Shown: positions 17,023 to 23,734 of the stretch, one piece after another
How the letters are laid out: each line of letters begins with the position of its first letter
Numbering within the stretch: position 1 is the stretch's first letter
Source of the DNA: Candidatus Aminicenantota bacterium
GTDB taxonomy: Bacteria > Acidobacteriota > Aminicenantia > Aminicenantales > Aminicenantaceae
NCBI GenBank assembly: GCA_003648765.1
Contig: QMPV01000011.1
Span: 1-35,843, forward strand
Direction of reading: 5' to 3'
Length of the DNA: 35,843 nucleotides
Translations under genes and position numbers: made by a program
Notes under the pieces: model-generated
Told to the model about the DNA's origin: nothing
The model's input: only the letters and a program-made list of their open reading frames with translations
Databases searched by the model: none

Positions 17023-17061
17023 GGGCATCCTTTAGATGGTTGGGCAAGATAAAGTTTAAAT

Positions 17062-17099
17062 AGGGGACACCCTCGGGAGGGTTAGGGTGACTCCCTAAC
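17062..17099. repeat. Cluster of mutually exclusive hairpins
   Basis: Three overlapping pairings: ACCCT/AGGGT (17069-17082), CACCCT/AGGGTG extended by AGGG/CCCT (17062-17096), and a perfect GTTAGGG/CCCTAAC with 5-nt loop (17081-17099). They cannot all form together. Confidence 0.4.
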
Positions 17100-17716
17100 A
17101 AGATTAGATTATTAAGGGGTTAAATTTCTTTTGGATATTTCTGGCGTGAGAGGTTTTTTAGCAACGAATGACTGGTGTTTAATATTAGAAAGATAAGACT
17201 AAGTCAGCTCTTTAACTTAGATGAGTGAAGAAGTTCTTGATCCTAATGGATAGCTAAGGGTGGTTGAGTTGGAGGTTAGTCTCTCCTTTTTCCCGATCCT
17301 CAGTAGAATTATGTTTTCCTCTTTCACCGTTGAAGAACAAAATTATTCCTCATTTGTTACTTAATCTAAATTAAACTCTTTTTTTTTCGCTAACTCTTGC
17401 TAGGAGTCCAGGAGACTATCGAATAAGACAGGAGAAAAGGGAGATAATTTGAACCAATTTAACCAGAACAGCTTCTTCAAAAGGGCTTTCCTTTTGGTCA
17501 AAAGTGAAAGGCAAAGACATTGGATGGTTAAAAATAGATACGAGCCAGGTAAGAGGATGATAAATATTGGAAGAGGAGAGAGATATGGGGAAGGTGAGGA
17601 CCTGACCCTAATCTCAAGTATTATTGTAAATATGAACCAGAGAAAGTTGTGTTTATCAAGTGAGTTTTAAAATTCCTTAGGGCTTTAATTTGAATTTAGC
17701 TGCCTTTTTCCCTAGA

Positions 17717-18595
17717 ATGAAGGTCAATAGGGAGAAAATATTGTTCAAGAAAAAGAAGACCAAGTTGGCGGAAACAATCCTAAAGGAAGAAGATATTTCT
17801 CTAGATTTTTCTCGGGCAAGGGGGAGTATTCTTTTTTTAGGCAGGTATTCACTTCCTGAAGTTCTTCAGGTTTTAAGAAAAAAAAATTTCATAAAAGAAG
17901 CTCAGAAAAGAAAGTTATGGCCCCTGGTTTTTCAGGTTGACTCTTCGGATTTTCCTCTCCAGCGGTTTCAAATTTTTTACCGTTCGGCTAAACCGGAAAA
18001 TTTAGTGGTAGATTTAAAGATAAGAGAAGGATTTTTCTCTTTTACTCCTCCCCTTTCTCTCAAATTAAAGATGAAAAGATATCGATTTCTTTTCCTAGAA
18101 TGGTTGACTCTCCAGAATCCAAGATTAGATTTTACCAATAAGGATTTACCTCTACCTGGCCAGAAACACCCGGGTTTAAAACTCAGTCGGAAAGTCATGG
18201 ATTTATTTGTTTATGTAGCTCGATTAATTCAGGCTGATGGGATTATGGCCTTTCCAGCCTACTTTCATAATGCGATTCTCTTTTCCCGGTATTTTAAATT
18301 TATCAATCCAGTCAAGGAAGCTGAAGTACGAACAATTCGTAAAACAGCTGTTTCTGTGCCCATAAAACAGTTGGCCTGGATGGTTCATTGGGGCTGCCTG
18401 CGCTATGAGGATGGGCGTCTCTATGAATGGTTGTCCTCAGAGCAATTGTATCCTTTAAATAAAGAATTAAAAAGATATTTTCTAAGCCATGAGTATCGAC
18501 AAAAAGTTAAAGAGGCAGAAGCGAAATATGCTTTTTCTATCGATTGGGATTGCTTTTGGCAGAAAATGGAAAGAGGGGAGTGGCGGGAGAGTTGA
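17717..18595 (+). CDS. Conserved-looking hypothetical protein with LPGQ-HPGL motif
   Basis: Unrecognised cytoplasmic protein, about 292 residues from ATG 17717; an in-frame TTG at 17690 is also possible and neither has a good Shine-Dalgarno. The N-terminus is very basic. Central features are LPLPGQKHPGLKLS near 145, IQADGIMAFPAYFHNAI near 172-190, and SRYFKFINPVKEAE after it. These read like an active-site or ligand-binding block. The pattern resembles uncharacterised proteins I have seen described only as hypothetical. It lies immediately upstream of the rpmE promoter on the same strand, so it is probably a separate transcription unit. Function unknown. Confidence 0.62.
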   Translation: MKVNREKILFKKKKTKLAETILKEEDISLDFSRARGSILFLGRYSLPEVLQVLRKKNFIKEAQKRKLWPLVFQVDSSDFPLQRFQIFYRSAKPENLVVDLKIREGFFSFTPPLSLKLKMKRYRFLFLEWLTLQNPRLDFTNKDLPLPGQKHPGLKLSRKVMDLFVYVARLIQADGIMAFPAYFHNAILFSRYFKFINPVKEAEVRTIRKTAVSVPIKQLAWMVHWGCLRYEDGRLYEWLSSEQLYPLNKELKRYFLSHEYRQKVKEAEAKYAFSIDWDCFWQKMERGEWRES

Positions 18596-18597
18596 GA

Positions 18598-18626
18598 TTG
18601 TCGGCCGGGAGTAAATCTGATATAAT
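18598..18626 (+). promoter_or_regulatory. Promoter of the rpmE-prfA-prmC operon
   Basis: TTGTCG at 18598-18603, 17-bp spacer, perfect TATAAT at 18621-18626. Predicted start near 18633, about 20 nt before the rpmE ATG. The -35 box overlaps the end of the upstream reading frame. Confidence 0.68.
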
Positions 18627-18653
18627 TTGACCTCAGAAAAAAGGAGAAAAAAA

Positions 18654-18866
18654 ATGAAAAAAGGAATTCATCCTGAGTATGTAGAATGCACAGTTGTTTG
18701 TGCCTGTGGCAATACTTTTAAAACTAGATCGACTAAAAAAGAGATAAGAGTCGAAATTTGCTCTCAATGCCATCCCTTTTTTACTGGCAAACAAAAGTTC
18801 GTAGATAGCGCCGGTCGGGTGGAAAAATTTCGCAAGAAGTATGGAGATTTTACAGGCAAGGTGTGA
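18654..18866 (+). CDS. rpmE: 50S ribosomal protein L31 (zinc-binding form)
   Basis: Large-subunit ribosomal protein bridging the subunits. The 70-residue protein starts at ATG 18654, chosen because AAAGGAG lies 7-8 nt upstream and MKKGIHPEY is the family's normal N-terminus; the in-frame TTG at 18627 is too far up. Zinc ligands are C16, C18, C36 and C39 (CACG and CSQC), so this is the C+ form rather than the zinc-independent paralogue. [20 protein letters not shown] is typical. It overlaps prfA by TGATG. The rpmE-prfA-prmC order is common. Confidence 0.96.
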   Translation: MKKGIHPEYVECTVVCACGNTFKTRSTKKEIRVEICSQCHPFFTGKQKFVDSAGRVEKFRKKYGDFTGKV

Positions 18867-19957
18867 TGCTCCAGGAGTTAGAGAGTATAAGAGAAAAGTA
18901 CGAGAAACTTACCCAGTGTCTGGCCGACAGTCGATTTTTAGCTGATCCCCAAAAACTCAAAGAGATTTCCAAAGAAAGAGCTGAGTTGGAACCTGTGGTG
19001 GTGAAATATGAACAATTGAAGAAGGTGAGAAGGGATATTGAGGGTTCGCGTGAAATTTTAAATGACCCTGAGGCTGATGAAGAATTGAAGCAGCTGGCGG
19101 AAGCGGAGTTGAAAAAACTAGAAAAGGAAGAAGAGCAAATCTTGGCAGAATTAAAACTTTTGCTTCTTCCCAAGGACCCAAATGATGAGAAAAATGTCTT
19201 TTTAGAAATTAGAGCCGGCGCTGGAGGAGATGAAGCTTCTCTTTTTGCTCAAGATCTCTTCCGGATGTATACGCGATTTGCTGAAAAGAAGGGCTGGAAA
19301 TATGAAGTGATGCAGGCCAGCTATTCCCCTATAGGAGGTTTCAAGGAGGTAATTCTTAATATTAGAGGGGAGCGAGTCTATTCGCTTCTTAAATATGAAA
19401 GTGGCGTTCATCGGGTTCAGCGAGTTCCTCAAACCGAGGCCAGCGGAAGAATTCATACTTCAACTGTCACTGTGGCCGTTTTACCTGAGGCTGAAGAAGT
19501 TGATGTCCAGATTGATCCTAAGGATTTGCGTATTGAAGCTTTTGGGGCTTCAGGACCGGGAGGACAGAATGTCAACCGCAATTATACTGCCATTAGAATT
19601 ACCCATAAACCCACGGGCATAGTGGTGTCCTGTCAAGACGAGAAATCGCAACATCGCAATAAAGAAAAAGCCATGAGAATTCTGCGCTCCCGTCTTCTTG
19701 ATTTAGTTCAAAGAGAGCAAAAGGAAAAAATTGATCAGCATCGACGGGCCCAGGTGGGAACAGGTGAGCGGAGCGAAAAAATCAGAACGTATAATTTCCC
19801 CCAATCAAGGGTGACTGATCATCGGATTAATTTGACGTTACATAAATTGGAAAGCATTTTAGACGGAGAATTGGATGAATTGATTGAAACTTTAACTCTT
19901 CATTATCAGACTCAAATGCTGGCTTCTTTGGATGAGGCCCAAAGTAAAGCTTCTTAA
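18866..19957 (+). CDS. prfA: Peptide chain release factor 1
   Basis: Terminates translation at UAA and UAG codons. The 363-residue protein has the codon-recognition PxT tripeptide as PQT in RVPQTEASGRIHTS near 186, and the peptidyl-hydrolysis motif GPGGQNVNRNYTA with GGQ at 232-234. The Gln of GGQ is the target of PrmC, encoded next. The PxT rather than SPF motif makes this RF1 and not RF2. Start is ATG 18866 in a TGATG overlap with rpmE; an in-frame GTG at 18863 would only add one residue. Confidence 0.97.
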   Translation: MLQELESIREKYEKLTQCLADSRFLADPQKLKEISKERAELEPVVVKYEQLKKVRRDIEGSREILNDPEADEELKQLAEAELKKLEKEEEQILAELKLLLLPKDPNDEKNVFLEIRAGAGGDEASLFAQDLFRMYTRFAEKKGWKYEVMQASYSPIGGFKEVILNIRGERVYSLLKYESGVHRVQRVPQTEASGRIHTSTVTVAVLPEAEEVDVQIDPKDLRIEAFGASGPGGQNVNRNYTAIRITHKPTGIVVSCQDEKSQHRNKEKAMRILRSRLLDLVQREQKEKIDQHRRAQVGTGERSEKIRTYNFPQSRVTDHRINLTLHKLESILDGELDELIETLTLHYQTQMLASLDEAQSKAS

Positions 19958-19971
19958 AGAGGCTGAGGAAA

Positions 19972-20823
19972 ATGCCAAATTTAGCTAAACTTCTTATTTT
20001 TGGTCGAGATAACTTGGCCCATTTCGAAAATCCCGAGTTAGAAGCCAAACTCCTTTTGCTGGCCGCCACTGGATTAAGCGAAGAGCAACTTTATACTTCC
20101 CCGAAGTGGATACCGCCCCTCTCTTCGCGCCGGAAGTTTTATCGCTTGATTGCTCTTCGTTGTTCAGGCATACCTATGGCCTACCTTCTGGGGCGCCAAG
20201 AATTCTGGTCACTTCCATTTCTAGTAGGAAAAGGAGTCCTGATTCCTCGCCCCGAGACCGAATTGTTGGTTGAGGAGGCGTTGGCTGTGACGAGCAATAA
20301 TCAACAGGCTGTGGTAGTTGATATTGGCACAGGATGTGGCAATATTGCCATCGCCTTGGCTAAGGAAAGACCTGAAGCCTTTATTTTGGCCACGGATATT
20401 TCCTCAGAGGCGATTGGTTGGGCTAAGCGTAATCTGGAATTTCATCAAATTGGTAATGTTCATCTTCTTCAAGGAGATGGATTAGCCCCTTTACAAAATT
20501 CTTTTCCCCGGCGTCAAGTTGATCTCATTGTTTCTAACCCCCCCTACATCTCCCAAAATGAATGGGAAAATCTCTCTTCTTCGATTAAAGATTACGAACC
20601 TCGGGCAGCTCTGTTGGCTGGTGAAGATGGTTTAGAAGTGATAGCTAAAATTATTAAAGACGCCCCTCTTCTTCTTAAGCCAGGAGGAGTTTTATTGTTG
20701 GAAATTGGCTGGAATCAAAAAGAAAAAGTCGAGGAATTATTTGATTCTCAATGGGCGGAGATTACCTTCCGAGCCGATTATCAGGGTATTCCCCGGCTCT
20801 GTCGAGCTGTTCTCAGGTCATGA
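19972..20823 (+). CDS. prmC: Release factor glutamine methyltransferase
   Basis: Methylates the GGQ glutamine of release factors, increasing termination efficiency. It has 283 residues: an N-terminal helical domain (about 1-75) with the PMAYLLGRQEFW hinge, VGKGVLIPRPETELLVE near 85, SAM motif VVDIGTGCGNIAIALA near 115, and the catalytic NPPY at 189-192 (VSNPPYISQNEW). It follows prfA by 14 bp and completes the operon. GAGGCTGAGGAAA upstream provides a weak ribosome site. Confidence 0.95.
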   Translation: MPNLAKLLIFGRDNLAHFENPELEAKLLLLAATGLSEEQLYTSPKWIPPLSSRRKFYRLIALRCSGIPMAYLLGRQEFWSLPFLVGKGVLIPRPETELLVEEALAVTSNNQQAVVVDIGTGCGNIAIALAKERPEAFILATDISSEAIGWAKRNLEFHQIGNVHLLQGDGLAPLQNSFPRRQVDLIVSNPPYISQNEWENLSSSIKDYEPRAALLAGEDGLEVIAKIIKDAPLLLKPGGVLLLEIGWNQKEKVEELFDSQWAEITFRADYQGIPRLCRAVLRS

Positions 20824-20957
20824 ACCTCGTTTTGGCAATTCCCAATTTATTTTTTAGAACCTGTTATAAATCAGCCGGAGCAAGAAAAAGGCAAGTTTTC
20901 TGGGTATTTAGTTAACTCTAGTCTCAGTAGGCAAAAATATGGGGATAATTAAAATTC

Positions 20958-20986
20958 TTGAATAGGTCAGAGAAATAAGGTATAAG
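20958..20986 (+). promoter_or_regulatory. Promoter of the HD-GYP gene
   Basis: TTGAAT at 20958-20963, 17-bp spacer, TATAAG at 20981-20986. Predicted start near 20993, about 33 nt before the ATG at 21026. Confidence 0.58.
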
Positions 20987-21025
20987 AACTCTAAGTGGTT
21001 AGTGAGTGGAAAAGGAGGCCTTTTA

Positions 21026-22123
21026 ATGAATAAACGCCGCATCTTGGTCGTTGATTTTCAGGAGGAGAGAAGGAAAAAATTAGTCAAGTTTCTTCAGGAA
21101 TTTGCTTATGAAATAGATGAAGTCCCTGACATTAAACGAGCTTCAGATAGATTGCTGGGAGTAAATAACTTTTTTTGCCTAATTTTGGCTTGTGAGAGAT
21201 TGGATGGCTATAAAGCCGGTCTTTTAAGATCAATCCATTCTTTCAATCCCCAGTTGAGTATTATTCTTTTAACGCGGCTGGAGCAACCCTTTATCGGAGT
21301 CGAACTTCTGCAAAAGGGATTGGTTGACCATATTTCTGAGCCTGATAACCTTTCAGGAATTTATGCCGCTCTTATTAATGAAGAGAAGAAGAGGGAGCTT
21401 CTTCAGAAAAATGATTTGTACTTGAGCGAATTGAAAAAATTGAAATTAGAACAGGAAAAGAATTTAAAGAGAGCTGTAGTTTTGGAAGAAATTTATGACA
21501 CTACTATTGAGAATTTGATGACGGCTCTTGATTTAAGAGATGTAGAGACTTTTGGCCATTCCCGAACTGTGGCTAAATATTCCCAAGTATTGGCTCAATT
21601 GTTGGGTATAAGTGACCAAGAAAGATTAGATAATATTCGGAAAGGAGCTCTCCTTCATGATGTGGGCAAGATTGCCATTCCTGATGCTATTTTGAAGAAA
21701 CCAGGCTCTCTTTCTCCCGAAGAATGGGAAAAAATAAAATTGCATCCTTCTCTTGGTTTTGGCTTGATAAAAGAAATAAAACTTGTCCCTGAGGTAGGGA
21801 ATATAATTCTTTATCATCATGAGCGTTATGATGGGAGAGGCTATCCTAAGAAGCTTAAAGGAGAAGAAATACCTCTTGAAGCCAGGATTTTTGCTTTAGC
21901 TGATGCTTTAGATGCCATTACTTCTTATCGCCCTTATCGAGAGGAAAGAGATTTTAAAGTGGCCCAAGAAGAAATCCTTAAGAATAAGGCCACGCAGTTT
22001 GATCCCCAGGTAGTAGAAGCTTTCTGTTCCCTTGAGCTAGATAAATGGGAAAAGATCAGATTTGAGACCACCCGTCTTTTGCCTGATTATGAATCCTTAT
22101 TAAAATCAGCCAAAAGGAGTTAG
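21026..22123 (+). CDS. Degenerate receiver + HD-GYP domain protein (probable c-di-GMP phosphodiesterase)
   Basis: Probably hydrolyses cyclic-di-GMP. Start at ATG 21026, set by AAGGAGG 7 nt upstream; the GTG at 21002 lies before that site. Residues about 5-115 have a receiver fold (RRILVVDF; SIILLTRL), but the phosphoacceptor region reads CLILACERLDGY with no Asp at the expected strand end. The acidic pair is reduced to one Asp and the conserved Lys before Pro is replaced (HISEP). A short coiled coil (about 125-160) leads to the HD-GYP domain: HSRTVAKYSQ, LLHDVGKIAIPD near 208, HPSLGFGLI, and YHHERYDGRGYPKKL near 264, all metal ligands and GYP present. Activity is probably controlled by something other than phosphotransfer. 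Confidence 0.88.
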   Translation: MNKRRILVVDFQEERRKKLVKFLQEFAYEIDEVPDIKRASDRLLGVNNFFCLILACERLDGYKAGLLRSIHSFNPQLSIILLTRLEQPFIGVELLQKGLVDHISEPDNLSGIYAALINEEKKRELLQKNDLYLSELKKLKLEQEKNLKRAVVLEEIYDTTIENLMTALDLRDVETFGHSRTVAKYSQVLAQLLGISDQERLDNIRKGALLHDVGKIAIPDAILKKPGSLSPEEWEKIKLHPSLGFGLIKEIKLVPEVGNIILYHHERYDGRGYPKKLKGEEIPLEARIFALADALDAITSYRPYREERDFKVAQEEILKNKATQFDPQVVEAFCSLELDKWEKIRFETTRLLPDYESLLKSAKRS

Positions 22124-22229
22124 ACTTTCACCATATCTCACCCTTTGGGGTGAGTTAAGCCTGAAAAAAATCCCCCCTTTATTTCCTCGGGAGAGGCGAT
22201 TGTCTAGGTAGTTGATTTCTGTAATTATG

Positions 22230-22258
22230 TTGTCGAACGCAATGAATGGATTTAAAAT
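22230..22258 (+). promoter_or_regulatory. Promoter of the coiled-coil protein gene
   Basis: TTGTCG at 22230-22235, 17-bp spacer, TAAAAT at 22253-22258. Same -35 hexamer as the rpmE promoter. The leader to the ATG at 22311 is about 45 nt and contains AAGGAG. Confidence 0.55.
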
Positions 22259-22310
22259 AATTAATAAGAAAAAAAGAGGTTAACCCTAAAGGGGGAAGGA
22301 GAATTGAGTC

Positions 22311-23672
22311 ATGAAAAAAGAAAAAGAAACTACTTTTGAATCTGTTTCCATTATTGAAGAAATAGAGAATCAATTAGAAGAGATCTTATCCAGAAAGAAA
22401 GAATCAATTGAGAAAGAGTTGGAAGAGAAAATTAGACGGGAAAAAGAAGAGGCTCAGAAGAGAATTCAGGCCATTGAAGAGGAATTGAGTGAGGAAAAAC
22501 AAACTTTAAGTACTTATCGAGCTCTCTTTGCTGAATTTGAGGAAAAGAAGCAGGAAATAAAAACTCAGATCAAAGACCACTTAGCTCGAGCTATTGAATT
22601 GCAGAGCCAGATTGAAAATATGACGGCTCAGACAATGAATGAGTTAAAAGTGGTCAGCGAATTGAATCAGGAGTTGGAGAAGCTTCATCATGAGGCTTTG
22701 GAGAAGGCTACTTCTTTAAAGAAAACTCTTGAGGAAAAATACGGCATTGTGGCTGAGTTGCCAGAAAGTAATGGTGATACTGAAGTTGGGGTTGATTTAA
22801 AGAGGGAATTGCTGAAGTTGAAGAAAATCAAGGAATTGTTAGAGTCAAATGAAGTCTATCTGGAACCACTGGAAAAGGAAGGTCCGGAATCTACAAGTGA
22901 GGAGAGGGAAGAAACAGTAAAGGAAGAAGTGGAAACTGAATTTGAAGCTGATGAAGAGGTTAAGTTGGCCGCAGAAAGTGAAGAGAAAGAAAAAGAGGAG
23001 GAAGAGGAAGAAGTAAAGGCTGGAGCGGAGGAGGTAGTTATGGAAGACATGGGAGAAGAGATTGAAGTGGAAAAGGAGGTTCTGGAGGCCGAACTTTCTG
23101 CTGAGGTCAAAGAGCAGAAAGGAGAAGAAGTAGGAACTGAAGAAGTTAAAGAAGAAGAGAAACCAGCTCAGGGTAGTGGATTGGAAGATATCTATAATTT
23201 ATTGGAAAAATATCGCAAAGAAGAAAAGATTGAGGGAAACGGCACCATCAGTTTTTATGAAAATGAGGGCAAGATAATCGTTGACAGTGAGTATTTAGTC
23301 TCCAAGATGAGTGAGTATGTGGAAGAAGCTAAGAAGTTGTATATAAAATTATCACAGACTGAATCTCCACGGGAACAGTTTTTTGTTAAACAGGATATAA
23401 TCCGTTTTCAAGAAGAACTCCGAAAGATGATGTTAGGAGTGGTCGAACTTTGTGAGAAAGAATCTTGTAACTTACCAGAATTCACCAGCGAAATTATTAA
23501 TAAAGAAGTCATTAAGGACATTTTGGAAAGAGTGACTTTAGGGAATTGGAGTAATCAAGAAGATTTTGCTGCTTTTGATATGTATGCTCGAGAAATCAAA
23601 AATGCTTTTAATAGTGTGCTGACTCCTCCTGAGAAGTATTTGGAAGCAATTCATCGGGAATTGACCCGTTAA
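22311..23672 (+). CDS. Glu-rich coiled-coil protein of unknown function
   Basis: Cytoplasmic protein of 453 residues with no recognised family. Residues about 14-155 are a long heptad-like coiled coil (IENQLEEILSRKKESIEKEL and onward). Residues about 165-290 are a very acidic, low-complexity linker dominated by Glu with Val/Ala and Lys. Residues about 295-453 form a separate helical domain (GLEDIYNLLEKYRKEEK; DSEYLVSKMSEYVEEAKKLY; REQFFVKQDIIRFQEELRKMM) with an FYENEGKIIVDSEY hairpin. There is no signal peptide or TM. ATG 22311 follows AAGGAG by about 10 nt. It sits between HD-GYP and GGDEF genes and could be a structural or effector partner, which is inference. Confidence 0.65.
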   Translation: MKKEKETTFESVSIIEEIENQLEEILSRKKESIEKELEEKIRREKEEAQKRIQAIEEELSEEKQTLSTYRALFAEFEEKKQEIKTQIKDHLARAIELQSQIENMTAQTMNELKVVSELNQELEKLHHEALEKATSLKKTLEEKYGIVAELPESNGDTEVGVDLKRELLKLKKIKELLESNEVYLEPLEKEGPESTSEEREETVKEEVETEFEADEEVKLAAESEEKEKEEEEEEVKAGAEEVVMEDMGEEIEVEKEVLEAELSAEVKEQKGEEVGTEEVKEEEKPAQGSGLEDIYNLLEKYRKEEKIEGNGTISFYENEGKIIVDSEYLVSKMSEYVEEAKKLYIKLSQTESPREQFFVKQDIIRFQEELRKMMLGVVELCEKESCNLPEFTSEIINKEVIKDILERVTLGNWSNQEDFAAFDMYAREIKNAFNSVLTPPEKYLEAIHRELTR

Positions 23673-23734
23673 ATTTCCAGCAAAGCGATTTCTTTCGAAG
23701 GATATTTAGGCAGGAGAAAAGAAAAGGATCACTT

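Larger units (their letters stand above)
16850..17689. other. 840-bp region without a convincing gene, rich in hairpins
   Basis: No ORF here has protein-like composition with a good start. The left third contains three separate inverted-repeat structures listed individually. The rest (17100-17689) is AT-rich, includes a T8 run near 17388, and shows no recognisable RNA family: no tmRNA, RNase P, SRP or tRNA signature was found. Confidence 0.6.

Noticed and set aside
16825-17028. 67-codon minus-strand reading frame across the long hairpin
   Set aside because: It runs straight through the inverted repeats and a T-rich terminator-like tract, has low-complexity ends and overlaps the better minus-strand frame.
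17449-17670. 73-codon + frame starting TTG with GGAG upstream
   Set aside because: The ribosome site is acceptable, but the translation is basic, without domain pattern, and sits in a non-coding-looking region; not supported enough to call a gene.
22137-22154. CTCACCC-TTTG-GGGTGAG hairpin after the HD-GYP gene
   Set aside because: A stable 7-bp stem but no T-tract follows, so I would not call it a rho-independent terminator; it may only protect the mRNA end.
22856-23110. Ser-rich minus-strand frame
   Set aside because: Direct antisense reflection of the Glu codons in the coiled-coil gene.
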